Of a DNA stretch of 64,000 nt, positions 28,859 through 38,302 are shown piece by piece (position 1 is the stretch's first letter; each line of letters begins with the position of its first letter). The notes beneath the pieces were generated by a model. That model was not told the DNA's origin. It ran no database searches and saw only the letters and a list, made by a program, of their open reading frames with translations. The position numbers were made by a program, and so were the translations under genes. The stretch covers positions 1-64,000 of the forward strand of contig NZ_JAJTWT010000012.1 in NCBI RefSeq assembly GCF_021353235.1. Reading direction: 5' to 3'. Origin of the DNA: Pelomonas caseinilytica (GTDB taxonomy: Bacteria > Pseudomonadota > Gammaproteobacteria > Burkholderiales > Burkholderiaceae_C).

Positions 28859-29839
28859 ATGGCCCTCGATGACGACGACAACGGCGGCGCGCTGACCGAC
28901 GCCAGCCCCAACCCCAACTGGTTCCTTCGCGCACGCCTGAAGACGCGCCAGCTGCTGCTGCTCATCGCGCTGGACGACGAACGCAACATCCACCGCGCCG
29001 CCGACGTGCTGTGCATGACCCAGCCGGCCGCCTCCAAGCAGCTCAAGGACCTGGAGGACATGCTGGAGGTGAAGCTCTTCGAGCGCCACCCGCGCGGCAT
29101 GGAGCCCACGCTCTACGGCGAGACCATGATCCGCCACGCCCGCATGGCGCTCACCTCGCTGTCGGCCGCGCACGATGACATCGTCGCCCTCAAGCACGGG
29201 CTCAGCGGCCAGGTGGAGGTGGGCGTCATCATGACCCCCGCCATGGGCCTGCTGCCGCGGGCCATCGCCCGCATCAAGCTGCAGGCGCCCAAGCTGCGCA
29301 TCGGCGTGCACATGGAGTCGAGCAAGGTGTTGCTGGACATGCTGCAGCGCGGCCGGCTGGACTTCATGATCGGCCGCATCGTCGAGGAGGAAAGCGCGGC
29401 CGGCCTGCACTACGAGGAGCTGACGGTGGAGCCGGCCTGCGCCGTCGCCCGCGTGGGCCACCCGCTGCTGAAGGAAGACAACCTCAAGCTCGCCGACCTG
29501 GCCGACCAGCCCTGGATCCTGCCCCCGCCGGGCAGCGTGCTGCGCCACCGGTGGGAGCTGATGTTCCGCCGCGCGGCGCTGGAGCCGCCCGGCAACTGCG
29601 TCGACACCACCGCCCTGCTGCTGATCACGGCCCTGCTCCAGCAGACCGACTCCCTGCACGTCATGCCCGTGGAGGTGGCGCGTTACTACGCCTCGCTGAA
29701 CGTGCTGGCCATCCTGCCGATCGAACTGCCCTGCCACATGGACGCCTTCGGCATCATCACCCGCGAGGGGCACCTGATGTCGCCGGCGGCACGGCAGCTG
29801 CTGCACGAGGTCAGGCTGGCGGCCCGGGACCTGTACTGA
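28859..29839 (+). CDS. LysR-family regulator, GbpR-like
   Basis: A 326-residue LysR regulator: an N-terminal helix-turn-helix (NIHRAADVLCMTQPAASKQLKDLEDMLEVKLFERHPRG, about 42-80), then an effector-binding domain (GQVEVGVIMTPAMGLLPRAIARIK). The sequence resembles GbpR, a regulator of sugar-binding protein genes. It follows the FadR-type gene by 47 bases in the same direction. A control role on one of the arabinose clusters is likely but unproven. Confidence 0.9.
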   Translation: MALDDDDNGGALTDASPNPNWFLRARLKTRQLLLLIALDDERNIHRAADVLCMTQPAASKQLKDLEDMLEVKLFERHPRGMEPTLYGETMIRHARMALTSLSAAHDDIVALKHGLSGQVEVGVIMTPAMGLLPRAIARIKLQAPKLRIGVHMESSKVLLDMLQRGRLDFMIGRIVEEESAAGLHYEELTVEPACAVARVGHPLLKEDNLKLADLADQPWILPPPGSVLRHRWELMFRRAALEPPGNCVDTTALLLITALLQQTDSLHVMPVEVARYYASLNVLAILPIELPCHMDAFGIITREGHLMSPAARQLLHEVRLAARDLY

Positions 29840-29966
29840 ACGGGCGCCGCGCGCCGCGGCGCCGGCCGCACAGGGGTCCTCAAGTCGCGGGCTTGGCTGC
29901 CGATAAGCGAGGAATCGCCGTCACGCGTCCAGAGAGTCGCGGCGGCCCTTCAGGGATGGGCTCGAC

Positions 29967-31484
29967 ATGACCATGATCTCCTTGGCCGGCAGCCGGCTGC
30001 TGGACCGTATCGGCGCCAGTCGTGCAGGCCCGATCTCACCTCCACGGGTCGACGAAGCCACCCGCCGCCAGGGCGCAGCCGTCGTCCTTCCCATGGCGGG
30101 CGCGGTTGTCAGCGGGGCCAACGGAGTCTCCACCTATGCCGACCCCCGGTCTTCGTCCGCGGCCTCGCGCGGCATCGGCCATGTCTGGGCGTCCCCCGCC
30201 TTGGCCAACGATGCGATCAGCATCCGGATGGCAGCCAATCGGGCCGGGAGCATCTACAGCCTGGGCGACCAATGGCGCGGCCTGGGGGGCGCACTTTTGA
30301 AGCGCTTCGGCGAAACCGGCGAGAACTACGCCCAGACCCGCGTCGATGACAGCACCGCACCCGACGAGCTGGCCGGCCTGGCGCCCGAATTGCGGGCACA
30401 ACGCGCCGCCGACATCGTGGCGGCGCAGTCGGCCGCCCTGGCCAGCGTGGCCGACAACGGCGCGGTCGCCACATTCAACGTGAGGCTGCAATCGGGGCTG
30501 TCGGTCGAGCTGGGCATCACCGTCAGCCAGGGCTTCGACGGCCTCGTGGGCACGCAGGTGTCGCTGGAGAGTTCCGGCGCCATGAGTGTCAACGACCGGA
30601 AGGCCGTGCAGAAGCTGGCCGAAGGCCTGGACCGCGCGTTGGAAGGTCTGGGGCAGGACGACGTGGCGAGCATCGACCTCTCGGGCTTGGCCGACTACGA
30701 CCGCACGGCCATCGACAGCCTGGACCTCACGGTGGACACCCACCGAACCCACGAGACCCAGCGGCCATTGGAGAGCTTTGCGCTCCACCTGGGCGGCGAC
30801 CGGTCCTCCGTCACGTTGGAGGGCGCGGAGGGAGAGATGCACCTGAGCGTCGGCACGCAGGCGCCGCCCGTCCAGGCGACGGCGTCCCAGCGCCAGGCCT
30901 CGCTGCGCGGCGTGCTCGACCGCATCGCCGCCGCGGGTCAGCACGGCCAGGCCAACGCGGCGTTGGTGGAACAGATGAAGTCGGCGTTCATGCAATTGCA
31001 GGCTGCGGCGGCGGCCCATGTCCCCGCCCAGTCCTCTGCCCAGGTCGCGGGCGATGCGGCGGCTAGTGGGCTGGCGGACTTCGATGCCGGCTTCGGCGGC
31101 CCGACATGGCGCCTCAACGCCGCAGGTACGGCGCGCCTGGGCGGCCAGGTGTCCTACCGGCTCAACCAGCAGACTGTGGTAACGAATCAAAGCCAGGGCG
31201 GGCAGTCAACCCGGCAGACCCTGTCCGAAGAGTTGTCCGCCGACTACCGTGAGTCGCTCGACGGGGGGATGCTCGACGTCGATACCGGCAACTACTCGTC
31301 CACCCGCGTTCGCGACGCCAGCACGGTGACGACCCTCATCGATTCCGCCGCGGGCCGGGTCAAGCGTGCACAGAGGATGGTGCAGGAGCAGCAACTCAAG
31401 ACGGTCGCCGAGCTTCGCCACCATCAGGTCACGAGCGAACGGAGCTGGCCGGCACAGCGCCGCGTGCTCGAGCGGCTAGCCTGA
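29967..31484 (+). CDS. Hypothetical protein, 505 residues
   Basis: I do not recognise a named family. The protein has no signal peptide or membrane helix. It is Ala/Gln-rich with long polar stretches, and a region at about 78-115 (NDAISIRMAANRAGSIYSLG and what follows) reads as a conserved block. The C-terminal 100 residues are likely helical (RVKRAQRMVQEQQLKTVAELRHH). Its G+C looks slightly lower than its neighbours. A second ATG at 29973 is possible. It stands alone between the LysR gene and a convergent small gene. Confidence 0.75.
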   Translation: MTMISLAGSRLLDRIGASRAGPISPPRVDEATRRQGAAVVLPMAGAVVSGANGVSTYADPRSSSAASRGIGHVWASPALANDAISIRMAANRAGSIYSLGDQWRGLGGALLKRFGETGENYAQTRVDDSTAPDELAGLAPELRAQRAADIVAAQSAALASVADNGAVATFNVRLQSGLSVELGITVSQGFDGLVGTQVSLESSGAMSVNDRKAVQKLAEGLDRALEGLGQDDVASIDLSGLADYDRTAIDSLDLTVDTHRTHETQRPLESFALHLGGDRSSVTLEGAEGEMHLSVGTQAPPVQATASQRQASLRGVLDRIAAAGQHGQANAALVEQMKSAFMQLQAAAAAHVPAQSSAQVAGDAAASGLADFDAGFGGPTWRLNAAGTARLGGQVSYRLNQQTVVTNQSQGGQSTRQTLSEELSADYRESLDGGMLDVDTGNYSSTRVRDASTVTTLIDSAAGRVKRAQRMVQEQQLKTVAELRHHQVTSERSWPAQRRVLERLA

Positions 31485-31522
31485 GCCCCGGGGCGCGCGG
31501 GCCATAAGAAGCCGCGAGCGAT

Positions 31523-31825
31523 TCAGTCGTCGTCGGGCCCGGCGAACGCCGCCTCGAAGGCCTCGACGAACTCGGCCGACGCGCTGAAGGTCAGCGTCAC
31601 CGTCACCCAGCCGCCCGCCTCGTGCTGCACCAGCAGCTCGTGGTCCCAGGCGAAGCCGTCCTCAACGGGCCCCTGCCGGCCGCCGAAGCGCGCCTGCGCC
31701 CAGGCCAGCAGCGCCTGCACCTCGGCCATCACGGCCGCATGCCCAGACTCGCGCGTGGAGGCCATGGCCTCCAGCGTGGAGATGCCGTCGGAGCTTTCGG
31801 TCAGGTCGAAGGTGAGGTGGCGCAT
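31523..31825 (-). CDS. Small acidic hypothetical protein
   Basis: A 100-residue protein starting MRHLTFDLTESSDGISTLEAMAST and ending AAFAGPDDD. It is acidic and soluble with no export signal. The start at 31825 is preferred to upstream in-frame codons, which would run into the divergent gene. It has an alpha/beta look with alternating WVTVTLTFSAS strands. No function can be assigned. Confidence 0.7.
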   Translation of the reverse strand: MRHLTFDLTESSDGISTLEAMASTRESGHAAVMAEVQALLAWAQARFGGRQGPVEDGFAWDHELLVQHEAGGWVTVTLTFSASAEFVEAFEAAFAGPDDD

Positions 31826-31904
31826 GGCTGAGGCGGGGAGGCGCTCGATTGTCCCGTGACGCCGCGGCAACGCGCGCGGGCTCCGCTGATGCAAACTCCA
31901 TCGG

Positions 31905-32525
31905 ATGCCCAACCCGAGCGACCCGGCCCCCGTCCTGTTCAAGACCGCCAAGGCCTTCGAGACCTGGCTGAAGAAGCACCACGCCAGCGCCGACGGCCTC
32001 TGGCTCAGGATCGCCAAGCGCGGAGCCGAGGAGGCCAGCGTCAGCTACCCCGAGGCGGTGGAGGTGGCGCTGTGCTGGGGCTGGATCGACGGCCAGAAGA
32101 AGGGCCTGGACGAGCACCACTTCCTGCAGCGCTTCACGCCGCGCCGGCCGCGCAGCATCTGGTCCAGGATCAACGTCGACAAGGCCGAGGCCCTCATCGC
32201 CGCGGGCCGCATGCAGCCGCCGGGCCTGGCGCAGGTCGAGGCTGCCAGGGCCGACGGCCGCTGGGCCCAGGCCTACGACGGTGCGCGCACATCGACGGTG
32301 CCCGAGGACCTGGCGGCGGCGCTGGACGCCGAGCCCAGCGCCAAGGCCTTCTTCGCCACCGTCAGCGCAGCCAATCGTTATGCCGTGCTCTGGCGCGTCC
32401 AGACCGCCGCCAAGGCCGAGACCCGCGCCCGGCGCATCGCCCAGTTGGTGGCGATGCTGGCGAGGGGCGAGACCATTCATCCTGCGAAGCCTGCGGCGCG
32501 AGTGAAGGGCGGGACAGTGGACTAG
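31905..32525 (+). CDS. YdeI/OmpD-associated family protein
   Basis: A 206-residue protein with the YdeI pattern: AFETWLKKHHASADGLWLRIAKRG, YPEAVEVALCWGWIDGQKKGLDEHHFLQRFTPRRPRSIWS, then a helical C-terminus with LVAMLARGETIHP. Members are small cytoplasmic proteins; some were linked to resistance to antimicrobial peptides. No partner gene is adjacent. It is divergent from the small acidic gene, with a 79-base gap. Confidence 0.87.
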   Translation: MPNPSDPAPVLFKTAKAFETWLKKHHASADGLWLRIAKRGAEEASVSYPEAVEVALCWGWIDGQKKGLDEHHFLQRFTPRRPRSIWSRINVDKAEALIAAGRMQPPGLAQVEAARADGRWAQAYDGARTSTVPEDLAAALDAEPSAKAFFATVSAANRYAVLWRVQTAAKAETRARRIAQLVAMLARGETIHPAKPAARVKGGTVD

Positions 32526-32633
32526 GGGGACACGAACTCAGCGAGGGGTCGTAGCATTTTTGCGCCCGGTGCCCGGCTTGTCTCATCGCGAGCGGCTGCG
32601 CCCTGGCGCCAGACCTGTCTTCGGGAGGAGTTC

Positions 32634-33368
32634 ATGCCGACAAGAATCTTCCGTGCCGGGCTCCGCGTACTCGGCGCGGCAGCACTGGCTTCGACCGTCG
32701 CCGCGGCACATGCCGGCAACGGCCTCGCCGATCCGCTGTGGTGGTACGCGGCTGCGAACCCACAGACCGGGCAGACCGTGTTCGACGTTCAATTCGACGA
32801 GCCGCTCGGCATGCCCGGTGCCGACGGCCTGCAGTTCTGGCTGGCGGACAGCGGCAATCCCGTCGGGCGCACCTACCAGGTCCTGTTCGGAGAACGCCCG
32901 CTCACGACCGAACGGGTGATCGAGTTCCGGCGCGTGGTGGATCAGGGCCTGGCCGACATCGTGGAGATCCGGCCCATGACCTGGACGCCCGCGCCCGGCG
33001 AGCTGGCCTCCGCCGGCGGCTGGGGCCAGATCGTCGCCTCGATACCGTTCACCTTGACCGGCCAGCACTTCAAGATGTCCATGCCGACCTCGGTCACGGG
33101 CGAGAGCTTCGTCTACTACCTGCAGGTGACGCACAACGGCGCCTTCTTCGCCGGCGTCGACGGCATGTCGGGCATCGTCGGCGGCGTCCCCGAGCCGGGC
33201 ACGCTGGCGAACATGCTCATCGGGCTGGGTGCGCTCGGCCTGCTCGCCGCAGGGCGAGGGAATCTGCGCCGCGGGAGCCGCTGCCCTCAGGCCAACCCCA
33301 CACCGCACCACCGCCTCAACGCTGCATTCAGGCCGCACGCATTCCCCACGCCCACCCAGGCCACGTAG
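32634..33368 (+). CDS. PEP-CTERM sorted extracellular protein
   Basis: A 244-residue exported protein: a signal peptide (about 1-27, ending AHAG), a beta-rich body, then the sorting tag VPEPGTLANMLIGLGALGLLAAGRGNLRR at about 184-213 (PEP motif, membrane helix, Arg cluster). Such proteins are processed by an exosortase and usually belong to exopolysaccharide or surface layers. The protein continues about 30 residues past the Arg cluster, which is unusual, and this tail overlaps the 3' end of the opposite monooxygenase gene by 82 bases. No exosortase gene is in the window. GGAG precedes the ATG. Confidence 0.85.
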   Translation: MPTRIFRAGLRVLGAAALASTVAAAHAGNGLADPLWWYAAANPQTGQTVFDVQFDEPLGMPGADGLQFWLADSGNPVGRTYQVLFGERPLTTERVIEFRRVVDQGLADIVEIRPMTWTPAPGELASAGGWGQIVASIPFTLTGQHFKMSMPTSVTGESFVYYLQVTHNGAFFAGVDGMSGIVGGVPEPGTLANMLIGLGALGLLAAGRGNLRRGSRCPQANPTPHHRLNAAFRPHAFPTPTQAT

Positions 33369-34780
33369 CCATCGGGGCGGATCAGCACGGCGGTAGGCGG
33401 CGGGACCGCGCCCAGTTCGGGAAGCAGCCAGGGCCCGTCGCAGTGCGCCCGAACGCGTTTCACCCACGGCCCGACGGGCGGCGTGGCAATGCGTGCATCG
33501 CCCAGCTCCAGCAGCACCGCCTGCGCCTCGTGCAGCAGGCTGTAGACGCGTTGCGGCCCGTCGGCGGTGACGAGGTCCAGGTCGGGCATGCGGCGGCCGA
33601 GCAGGGGGTGGCCGTCGCCGAAGTCGTAGCGGATGCCCAGGCCCGACAGCTCGCCCGCCAGGCGCTGGCGCGGCCCGTCCATGACGAGCAGGGGCGCCAG
33701 GGTGTCTCGCAGGGCCGCGGTGGCGTCGTCCGTTCTGAGCAGGGCCGCCCCGGCCTGTGCCAGCCTCAGCACCGTGGCGCCGACCGGATGGCGCTCGGCC
33801 TGGTAGCTGTCCAGCAGGCTGTCGGGCGAGATGCCCTTCACGACCTGGGCCACCTTCCAGCCCAGGTTGACCGCGTCCTGCACGCCGGTGTTTAGCCCCT
33901 GCCCGCCGACGGGCGAGTGCACGTGGGCGGCATCGCCGGCCAGCAGCACGCGTCGGTCGCGGTAGGCCGTGGCCTGGCGGGCCGCGTCGGTGAAGCGGGA
34001 CAGCCAGGTCGGGCTGTGCACGCCAAAGTCGGTGCCGCAGGCGGCGACGAGGGCCGCGCGCAGTTCCGCCAGCGTGGGCTCGCCGCCGCTCGCCACACGG
34101 GCCTCGGGCACCATCACGCGGATGGGGCCGCCTTCCTTGAACACGACCTCGCCGTCGCGCACCTCGTAGTCGCGCTTGCCGAAGGAGTAGGTGCCGCGCG
34201 CCGTCTGGTGCACGCCCAGCGGCGGCGCCTCGCGCATCTCCACCTCGGCGATCAGGTGGCTGGCCGTGGCCTCGGAGCCGGCGAAGGCGATGCCGGCCAG
34301 CTTGCGCACCGTGCTGCGCCCGCCATCGCAACCGACGAGGTAGGCGGCCCGCAGCGAGGCGCCGTCTGACGTCGCCACCGTCACGCCCGCCTCGTCCTGC
34401 GTGAAGCCCGTGACCGACAGCGGGCGATGGAAGACCACTCCCAGGCCCTCGACCCAGTCGGCCAGCAGGCGCTCGATGCGGTTCTGCCAGAGCCCGAGCG
34501 AATAGGGATGGCGGGTGGGCATGTCGCCCAGGTCCAGCCTGACCTGGGCGAAGCCGCAGCGCGGCACCGTCTGCCCCGCGGCGAGGAAGGGCCCGGCAAT
34601 GCCGCGCTGGTCCAGGACTTCGAGGCTGCGGGCATGCAGGCCGCCGGCGCGCGCGCCGGCCAGGTCCTGGTTCGCACGCCGCTCGACGATGGCGACGTCC
34701 ACGCCGGCCAGCGCCAGCTCCCCCGCCAGCATCAGGCCCGTCGGGCCCCCGCCGGCGATCACCACGGCATGGCCCTTCAT
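33287..34780 (-). CDS. FAD-dependent aromatic-ring monooxygenase
   Basis: A flavoprotein hydroxylase of 497 residues. It has the FAD-binding GxGxxG motif VVIAGGGPTGLMLAGELALAG at the N-terminus, YLVGCDGGRSTVRK (the DG motif), and RVLLAGDAAHVHSPVGGQGLNTGVQDAVNLGWKVA (the GD motif). The C-terminal thioredoxin-like domain is typical of RdmE/PheA-type hydroxylases. A strong ribosome site (GGAGGTG) precedes the ATG at 34780. Substrate is unknown; aromatic polyketide or xenobiotic hydroxylation is typical of the family. The 3' end overlaps the PEP-CTERM gene convergently. Confidence 0.9.
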   Translation of the reverse strand: MKGHAVVIAGGGPTGLMLAGELALAGVDVAIVERRANQDLAGARAGGLHARSLEVLDQRGIAGPFLAAGQTVPRCGFAQVRLDLGDMPTRHPYSLGLWQNRIERLLADWVEGLGVVFHRPLSVTGFTQDEAGVTVATSDGASLRAAYLVGCDGGRSTVRKLAGIAFAGSEATASHLIAEVEMREAPPLGVHQTARGTYSFGKRDYEVRDGEVVFKEGGPIRVMVPEARVASGGEPTLAELRAALVAACGTDFGVHSPTWLSRFTDAARQATAYRDRRVLLAGDAAHVHSPVGGQGLNTGVQDAVNLGWKVAQVVKGISPDSLLDSYQAERHPVGATVLRLAQAGAALLRTDDATAALRDTLAPLLVMDGPRQRLAGELSGLGIRYDFGDGHPLLGRRMPDLDLVTADGPQRVYSLLHEAQAVLLELGDARIATPPVGPWVKRVRAHCDGPWLLPELGAVPPPTAVLIRPDGYVAWVGVGNACGLNAALRRWCGVGLA

Positions 34781-35043
34781 GGCCGCACCTCCGGCACAAC
34801 GGCCTCGCGGCCCTTCGAACTGCTGGTCGACGACATGGGCTAACTCCTTTTTCACCGGCACCCGAAATCGGGCGGCGATTCTGGGGCGCCCCCCCGGGCC
34901 TCGTGCAAGCCCGGGGGCGGCCGATACAATGGAGGCAACGCAAGACGAAGCGTCCGCGGTGCGGCCTCCCTTGCGAACTCCCCTGCCTTTCGGGCTTGCG
35001 GGGCGCCCTTCCAAGCCGGCGCGCTAATCCTTAGACTTGGCGA
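34781..35043. promoter_or_regulatory. Divergent spacer between monooxygenase and small gene
   Basis: About 260 bases containing the likely promoters of two divergent genes. I found no convincing operator or RNA. A GC-rich run (about 34885-34920, GGGGCGCCCCCCCGGGCC) could fold. Confidence 0.3.
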
Positions 35044-35319
35044 ATGCCCGACTACTTCAACACCTACGTCGACGAGGACCAGCTGCTCGTCTACCAGGGG
35101 GCGGACTTCGACGAGGTCTGCCTGACGGATGCCTCGGGGGAGCTCGGTGCGCAGGTCTGGTGCTGGACGCGCCGCGAGGCGGACCGGGCCAAGGCCAGCT
35201 GGCTGCGGCTCATCGTCAAGGTCGACGACAGGGATGCCGCCTCGGCCGTCGAGCGCGTCAGGGGCGCGCTCAAGCCCCAGCCGGTGGCCGACCCGAACCG
35301 CCCGCTCTGGGCGCACTGA
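35044..35319 (+). CDS. Small hypothetical protein
   Basis: A 91-residue soluble protein (MPDYFNTYVDEDQLLVYQG...) with acidic N-terminal and basic middle parts. It has no signal peptide and no family I recognise. It ends 12 bases before the 3' end of the convergent GH43 gene, which bounds cluster B on its left. Confidence 0.65.
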   Translation: MPDYFNTYVDEDQLLVYQGADFDEVCLTDASGELGAQVWCWTRREADRAKASWLRLIVKVDDRDAASAVERVRGALKPQPVADPNRPLWAH

Positions 35320-35331
35320 GGCCGGCCGCCG

Positions 35332-36288
35332 TCAGCGTGTGCAGGCGGCCGAGGGGTTGGCCGAGGGGCCGGAGCGCGTCTGCGCGATGAAGGGGATGCT
35401 CCCGTCCGCGCCGTAGCGGAACTCCTCGATCGCCACCGACCGCCGGTACTCGCCGCCGCCGGGCAGCTCGGCGTTGTGATACGCCACGTAGCTGCGGCCG
35501 TTGAAGTCGAAGAAGGCCTGGTGGATGGTGGGCGTCTTCAGGTTGCGGGCCATGACGACGCCGCGCGGCGTCCACGGCCCGAGCGGCGTCGGCCCGGTCA
35601 TGTAGGCCGTCTCCTCGGGGAAGTGCTGGGAGTAGCTGAGGTAGTAGATGCCGCCGTGCTTGTGCAGGTAGGAGGCCTCGACGAAATCGGCCACCGGCAC
35701 GACGGTGATGGGCCCGTCCAGCTCGGTCATGTTGGGCTTGAGCCGGGCCACCTTGAGCACCGTGTTGCCCCAGTAGAGGTAGGCCTGGCCGTCGTCGTCG
35801 ATGAAGACGGCGGGGTCGATGTCGTCCCAGGCGATGTCGGTCTCGGTGGTCATGTCGTTCGTGACCAGGGCCGAGCCGCGGGCGTCGACGAAGGGCCCGG
35901 TGGGCGAGTCCGACACCGCCACGCCGATGGCGAAGCCCGGCACCGTGGCGTGCTCGACCGTCGCATAGAACCAGTACCGGCCGTTGCGCCTGGCGATGTC
36001 GGACGCCCAGGCCCGGCCCTTGGCCCAGGCGAAGCTGCGCGCCCGGATGGGCGCGCCCTCGTCGCGCCAGTCGACCATGTTGCAGCTCGAGAACACGCGC
36101 CACTCGTGCATGACGAAGTCCTTGCCGTCAGGCGGGGCCTCGTCGCGGCCGGTGTAGAGGTAGACGCGGCCGGCGTCCACGAGCACGGCGGGATCGGCCG
36201 TGTAGAGCGGCGCGAACAGCGGATTGGGGGCGGCACACGCCGCGCCGCCGGCCAGCGCGGCGGCGGCGAGGAAGAGGGTCCTCGCCAT
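35332..36288 (-). CDS. Exported GH43 arabinan/xylan-type glycosidase
   Basis: A 318-residue GH43 hydrolase with a signal peptide (MARTLFLAAAALAGGAACAAP, cleaving near residue 19). The carboxylates are in YTADPAVLV, DIDPAVFI and FVEASYLHK. It has metal-site His near TIHQAFFDFNG. It is probably an exported arabinofuranosidase or xylosidase. I chose ATG at 36288; a GTG at 36318 overlapping the yjfF stop would place a basic leader before the signal. It is the last gene of the YtfQRT-YjfF operon. Confidence 0.85.
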   Translation of the reverse strand: MARTLFLAAAALAGGAACAAPNPLFAPLYTADPAVLVDAGRVYLYTGRDEAPPDGKDFVMHEWRVFSSCNMVDWRDEGAPIRARSFAWAKGRAWASDIARRNGRYWFYATVEHATVPGFAIGVAVSDSPTGPFVDARGSALVTNDMTTETDIAWDDIDPAVFIDDDGQAYLYWGNTVLKVARLKPNMTELDGPITVVPVADFVEASYLHKHGGIYYLSYSQHFPEETAYMTGPTPLGPWTPRGVVMARNLKTPTIHQAFFDFNGRSYVAYHNAELPGGGEYRRSVAIEEFRYGADGSIPFIAQTRSGPSANPSAACTR

Positions 36289-36314
36289 GGCCCTCACCCT
36301 AGCGCCGGGCCTCT

Positions 36315-37295
36315 TCACGCGTGGGCCTTCTTCAGCGACAGCAGGCGCTGCACGGCGCAGAAGACGAAGAGCAGGCCGCCGATGACGATCTTGGTCCACC
36401 AGGAGCTGAGCGTGCCGTCGAAGGCGATCAGCGTCTGGATGAGGCCGAGCACCAGCACGCCCGACAGCGCCCCGGCGACGTAGCCATAACCTCCCGTCAA
36501 GACGGTGCCGCCGATGACGACGGCGGCGATGGCGTCCAGTTCCACGCCCTGGGCGTGCTGGCCGTAGCCGCTGAGCATGTAGAAGGCGAACAGCAGGCCG
36601 GCGAGCGATGCGCACAGGCCGCTCAGGGCATAGACGGCGACCTTGGTGCGGCCCACCGGCAGGCCCATCATCAGCGCCGAGGCCTCGTTGCCGCCGAGGG
36701 CGTAGACCGTGCGCCCGAAGGCGGTGGCGTGCGCCACCCACAGGCCCACCCCCAGCACGGCCAGGGCGATGACCGCGCCAGGCGACAGGAAGGCGCCGCC
36801 CCACAGCGGGATCTGCGTCTGCGACAGCGTGACGAACAGGGGTGCGTCGATGGTGATGGAGTCCACGCTGATCAGGAAGCACAGCCCGCGGGCGAGGAAC
36901 ATGCCGGCCAGCGTGACGATGAAGGGCTGCAGGCGGAAGACGTGGATGACGACGCCCTGCAGCGCGCCGAAGGCCGCGCCGCCGAGCAGCACCAGCACGA
37001 TGACCGCCTCGGCCGGCCAGTGCGCGACCTGCAGCAGCCAGGCGGCCACCATGGTCGTCAGGGCCAGCACCGAGCCCACCGACAGGTCGATGCCGCCGGA
37101 CAGGATGACGAAGCTCATGCCCACCGCGATGACCAGCAGGAAGGCGTTGTCGATGAGCAGGTTGAGCACCACCTGGGTGGAGGCGAAGCCGGTGTAGGCC
37201 GTCGCGCCGGCGGCGAACAGCAGGCCCATCAGGACGACGCTGACCCAGGTCGTGAACGAAGGGGCGCCGGTGATGGCGTGCCAGCGGGGCGTCAT
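36315..37295 (-). CDS. yjfF: Sugar ABC transporter permease YjfF
   Basis: The second membrane subunit of a CUT2 (ribose-type) importer, 326 residues with about 9-10 helices. It has the family motif MSFVILSGGIDLSVGSVLAL and GGTVLTGGYGYVAGALSGVLVLG. In E. coli this subunit pair imports galactofuranose; related systems carry L-arabinofuranose, which fits the many arabinofuranosidases here. ATGA overlap with ytfT upstream. Confidence 0.9.
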   Translation of the reverse strand: MTPRWHAITGAPSFTTWVSVVLMGLLFAAGATAYTGFASTQVVLNLLIDNAFLLVIAVGMSFVILSGGIDLSVGSVLALTTMVAAWLLQVAHWPAEAVIVLVLLGGAAFGALQGVVIHVFRLQPFIVTLAGMFLARGLCFLISVDSITIDAPLFVTLSQTQIPLWGGAFLSPGAVIALAVLGVGLWVAHATAFGRTVYALGGNEASALMMGLPVGRTKVAVYALSGLCASLAGLLFAFYMLSGYGQHAQGVELDAIAAVVIGGTVLTGGYGYVAGALSGVLVLGLIQTLIAFDGTLSSWWTKIVIGGLLFVFCAVQRLLSLKKAHA

Positions 37296-38302
37296 GCCTT
37301 CTTCCTCCACGTGGACCATGCGGACGACTGCGAGATGCAGACCGCGAACACCACCATCGCCTTGACCACCATGGTCACCTGCGGCGGCACGCCGAGGGCG
37401 TAGATGGTGGAGGTGAGCGTCTGGATGATGAGGGCGCCGACGAGGCTGCCCGCCAGGCTGAACTTGCCGCCGCTGAGCTGGCCGCCGCCGAGCGTCACGG
37501 CGAGGATGGCGTCCAGTTCCAGCAGCAGGCCGGCGTTGTTGGCATCGGCGCTCTTGATGTTGGAGGCGATCACCAGGCCCGCCAGGCCCGCGCCCAGGCT
37601 GCAGTAGACATAGACGAAGAAGACGATGGCCGCCGTGTGCACGCCGGCCAGCCGCGCCGCGACCGGGTTGATGCCCACCGTCTGGATGAACAGGCCCAGG
37701 GCCGTGCGCCGCATCAGCAGCGCGGTCAGCCCGGCCACCACCGCCACGACGAAGAGGGACACCGGCAGGCCGAGCAGGTAGCCCCCGCCCAGCCAGAAGA
37801 AGCTGGCCGGCTCGTAGACGGTGATGATCTGGCCGTCGGTCAGCAGCTGGGCCAGGCCGCGGCCGGCGACCATGAGGATGAGGGTCGCGATGATGGGCTG
37901 CAGGCCCAGGACCGACACGAGCAGGCCATTCCACAGCCCGCACAGCAGCGCGGCGCCCAGCGCGGCGGCGACGGCCGCGGCCAGGCCCTGCGACCCGACC
38001 AGCACGCAGCCCACGGTGGCCGAGATGGCGACCACCGCGCCGACGGACACGTCGATGCCGCGCGTGGCGATGACCAGTGTCATGCCCAGGGCCGCCAGCA
38101 TCAGCGGCGCGGCGCGGTGGAGGATGTCGACGAGGTTGCCGTAGAGGTGGCCGTCCTTGACCTCGAGGTGCAGGAAGCCCGGCACGCTGGCCGCGGCGAA
38201 GGCGAGCAGCAGCAGGAGGGCGGCCAGCGGCCGCACGAGGGGATGCCGCCAGGCGGGAGGGCGGGCAGGGGGTGTGGACATGGGCAGGCTGAGTGGCTTC
38301 AT
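37292..38302 (-). CDS. ytfT: Sugar ABC transporter permease YtfT
   Basis: The first membrane subunit of the same importer, 336 residues. It has the motif MTLVIATRGIDVSVGAVVAIS and the cytoplasmic loop GGGQLSGGKFSLAGSLVGALI. Start choice: ATG at 38302 overlaps the ATPase gene stop by 4 bases; ATG at 38281 is an alternative. Sequence and order (Q, R, T, then YjfF) match the E. coli operon. Confidence 0.9.
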   Translation of the reverse strand: MKPLSLPMSTPPARPPAWRHPLVRPLAALLLLLAFAAASVPGFLHLEVKDGHLYGNLVDILHRAAPLMLAALGMTLVIATRGIDVSVGAVVAISATVGCVLVGSQGLAAAVAAALGAALLCGLWNGLLVSVLGLQPIIATLILMVAGRGLAQLLTDGQIITVYEPASFFWLGGGYLLGLPVSLFVVAVVAGLTALLMRRTALGLFIQTVGINPVAARLAGVHTAAIVFFVYVYCSLGAGLAGLVIASNIKSADANNAGLLLELDAILAVTLGGGQLSGGKFSLAGSLVGALIIQTLTSTIYALGVPPQVTMVVKAMVVFAVCISQSSAWSTWRKKA

